Below are positions 7,096-7,712 of a stretch of DNA of 7,712 nt, piece after piece (the stretch's first letter is position 1; the number at the start of each line of letters is the position of its first letter). The notes under the pieces are model-generated. The model made no database searches. It was given only the letters and a program-made list of their open reading frames with translations, and was not told the DNA's origin. The position numbers were made by a program, and so were the translations under genes. The DNA comes from Burkholderiales bacterium (GTDB lineage Bacteria; Pseudomonadota; Gammaproteobacteria; Burkholderiales; SG8-41), in assembly GCA_005800795.1 (NCBI GenBank), contig SYEN01000400.1, positions 1 to 7,712 on the forward strand, written 5' to 3'.

Positions 7096-7181
7096 CCGTC
7101 ATTCCCGCGCAGGCGGGAATCTATAACCGTGTTTCAAGTGGCGCTGTGTTATGGGTTCCCGCCTTCGCGGGAATGACACGG
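7096..7181. repeat. REP-like hairpin-pair repeat, copy 2
   Basis: Two hairpins face each other. The first is ATTCCCGC (7101-7108) with GCGGGAAT (7113-7120), loop GCAG. The second is GTTCCCGC (7155-7162) with GCGGGAAT (7167-7174), loop CTTC. The outer arms CCGTCATTCCCGCG (7096-7109) and CGCGGGAATGACACGG (7166-7181) are inverted repeats apart from a 2-base insertion. Size (86 against 83 bp) and plan match the copy at 4910-4992. Both hairpins are better preserved here, so the two are members of one non-autonomous repeat family. It starts 71 bp after the flavoprotein stop codon. Confidence 0.8.
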
Positions 7182-7188
7182 TAGGGTT

Positions 7189-7218
7189 TAATCTGCGTTC
7201 ATCTGCGTCAATCTGTGG
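7189..7218 (+). repeat. Triple 10-bp tandem repeat (ATCTGCGT type)
   Basis: Three consecutive 10-base units read TAATCTGCGT, TCATCTGCGT and CAATCTGTGG, all sharing the core ATCTG at exact 10-bp spacing, close to one helical turn. The array lies between the REP-like copy and the start at 7256. Similar ATCTGCGT runs occur between genes in other bacteria, as I recall. It may be part of an interspersed repeat or a phased protein-binding site; the sequence does not decide between these. Confidence 0.6.
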
Positions 7219-7370
7219 CAAGGAAGTTTTTGACTTTGATTATTAAGGGCACACCATGACTCTTCCCAACTACGAAATCTACGCCATCAAATACGCGCGC
7301 CGCGACGCGCTGCGTCTGGTGCATTTTGTCGGCGGTGATCCGCACAACACCCCGATGCCGATGGATTACT

Positions 7371-7451
7371 TTGCCGGAGGTGGATGCAGTGCTGGGCGAT
7401 TTGCGGCGCCTGACCGAGGGGGGCATCCAAGGCGTGGGGTCGGCCGGGTAG
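7371..7451 (+). other. Protein-like fragment in a second frame after the breakpoint
   Basis: Right after the point where MBL similarity ends, the frame shifted by one base reads LPEVDAVLGDLRRLTEGG, then IQGVGSAG and a TAG at 7449-7451. Its amphipathic, Leu/Val/Asp-rich composition looks far more like real protein than the Gly/Arg-rich reading of the open frame. It is probably the 3' end of some other gene brought next to the MBL start. An internal deletion of the MBL gene itself is less likely: the only resemblance to the MBL C-terminus is LRRL plus scattered positions. I do not recognise the family. Confidence 0.4.
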
Positions 7452-7588
7452 CGTGGGAGCTAGTCAATTACCAAGAATTCGTCAGTGGGCTAAAGAGCGA
7501 ACCAACAGTGGCTGTAGCATCAGAAGTAGCAAACCTGCACTTCGCGACAGGCAATGTGGCGGACTTCGTGCTCCAAAACATTTATTGA
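7452..7588 (+). other. Unidentified C-terminal coding fragment with lower GC
   Basis: In the frame that begins at 7256, the last part reads WELVNYQEFVSGLKSEPT, then VAVASEVANLHFATGNVADF and VLQNIY before the TGA at 7586-7588. The composition is protein-like. Codons such as CTA, GTA, GCA and TCA are frequent, unlike the GC-ending codons to the left. No start codon with a ribosome binding site of its own is evident, so it may be the tail of a gene whose 5' part has been lost, or part of the chimeric frame. It ends 11 bp before the next ATG, as in a tightly spaced operon. The family is unknown. Confidence 0.4.
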
Positions 7589-7599
7589 AAAGGTGACAA

Positions 7600-7712
7600 A
7601 TGAATAATCGCGTGCTGATATTTTTGCGTGTGTTAATCGCTGTGCTAGGGTTGGGTTTAGTCGCACTTGCGGCTATCGGCGATATAAGCTGGTATGTTCG
7701 ATACTTTGGTCC
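7600..7712 (+). CDS. Putative small membrane protein, 5' part only
   Basis: A strong Shine-Dalgarno AAGGTGA (7590-7596) precedes the ATG at 7600. The 37 codons visible read MNNRVLIFLRVLIAVLGLGL, then VALAAIGDISWYVRYFG, and run off the window. A basic start followed by a hydrophobic segment of about 20 residues indicates an inner-membrane helix or a signal anchor, with a mature side beginning near GDISWY. It follows the TGA at 7588 by 11 bp, so it was probably translated together with the upstream fragment. Base composition is lower in GC than in the catabolic genes to the left. I cannot name a family from this portion. Confidence 0.6.
   Translation, partial: MNNRVLIFLRVLIAVLGLGLVALAAIGDISWYVRYFG

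Larger units (their letters stand above)
7256..7588 (+). pseudogene. Truncated MBL lactonase paralogue joined to unrelated sequence
   Basis: The 110-codon frame begins with a family-like N-terminus (LPNYEIYAIKYA, then HFVGGDPHNTPMPMDY). It aligns with the start of the complete MBL hydrolase at 3024, which has LPTYEIYCIKYA and HFVGGDPHDVPMPMDY. A Shine-Dalgarno-like AAGGG at 7245-7249 precedes the ATG. Similarity stops at MDY, about base 7370, well before the HxHxDH metal motif, so the product cannot be an active hydrolase. Residues 39 to about 66 are Gly/Arg-rich and look like out-of-frame translation of GC-rich DNA. The final 44 or so residues are protein-like again but show no MBL feature. 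The DNA of the two N-termini is clearly diverged, so this is an older paralogue and not a fresh copy of the 3024 gene. A deletion, an insertion or an assembly join could explain it. Confidence 0.75.

Noticed and set aside
4910..7218. CRISPR array reading of the repeated palindromes
   Set aside because: There are only two distant hairpin-pair copies and a 10-bp tandem array. Direct repeats with regular unique spacers are absent, and no cas gene is present.
7360..7600. Integron cassette boundary (attC) at the chimeric junction
   Set aside because: I found no paired GTTRRRY and RYYYAAC core sites or long imperfect palindrome around 7370, 7451 or 7588.

Overview
The window reads as part of the chromosome of a GC-rich betaproteobacterium, most likely Burkholderiales or Alcaligenaceae-like. 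The grounds are the codon usage, a Bug-type (tripartite tricarboxylate receptor family) periplasmic binding protein, an MFS transporter tail of a type common in that group, and interspersed GTCATTCCCGC...GCGGGAAT hairpin repeats between genes. No rRNA, tRNA, CRISPR array or recognisable transposase is visible.

Layout, left to right. Bases 1-119 are the 3' end of a plus-strand MFS transporter. An AT-rich spacer with a short palindrome leads to a complete Tat-exported PhoD-type phosphatase (242-1891, +). Converging on it is a two-gene minus-strand unit: a small Cys-containing protein with a basic tail (2765-2523), then a carboxymuconolactone-decarboxylase-like protein (2501-1917). After a divergent intergenic region, a plus-strand run begins: an MBL-fold lactonase-type hydrolase (3024-3824), a Bug solute-binding protein (3876-4859), and a two-domain flavin/Fe-S/FAD oxidoreductase of the 2,4-dienoyl-CoA reductase/trimethylamine dehydrogenase type (5042-7024). 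The oxidoreductase is bracketed by two related hairpin-pair repeats (4910-4992 and 7096-7181).

The right end is disturbed. A second MBL-lactonase-type gene starts at 7256, with a good ribosome binding site and a triple 10-bp repeat just upstream. It keeps only about 38 residues of family sequence. At about 7370 it runs into unrelated sequence: a short protein-like stretch in another frame ending at 7451, then a protein-like stretch with lower GC ending at 7588, then the start of a small membrane protein at 7600 that runs off the window. This looks like a rearrangement scar, or possibly an assembly chimera.

Functionally, the MBL hydrolase, Bug receptor, flavoprotein and CMD-like protein together suggest a catabolic island in which an unsaturated or cyclic compound or lactone is bound, reduced and ring-opened. 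The substrate cannot be read from the sequence. Nothing here amounts to a clearly new defence or mobile system; the most unusual parts are the right-hand junction and the repeat-bracketed oxidoreductase.
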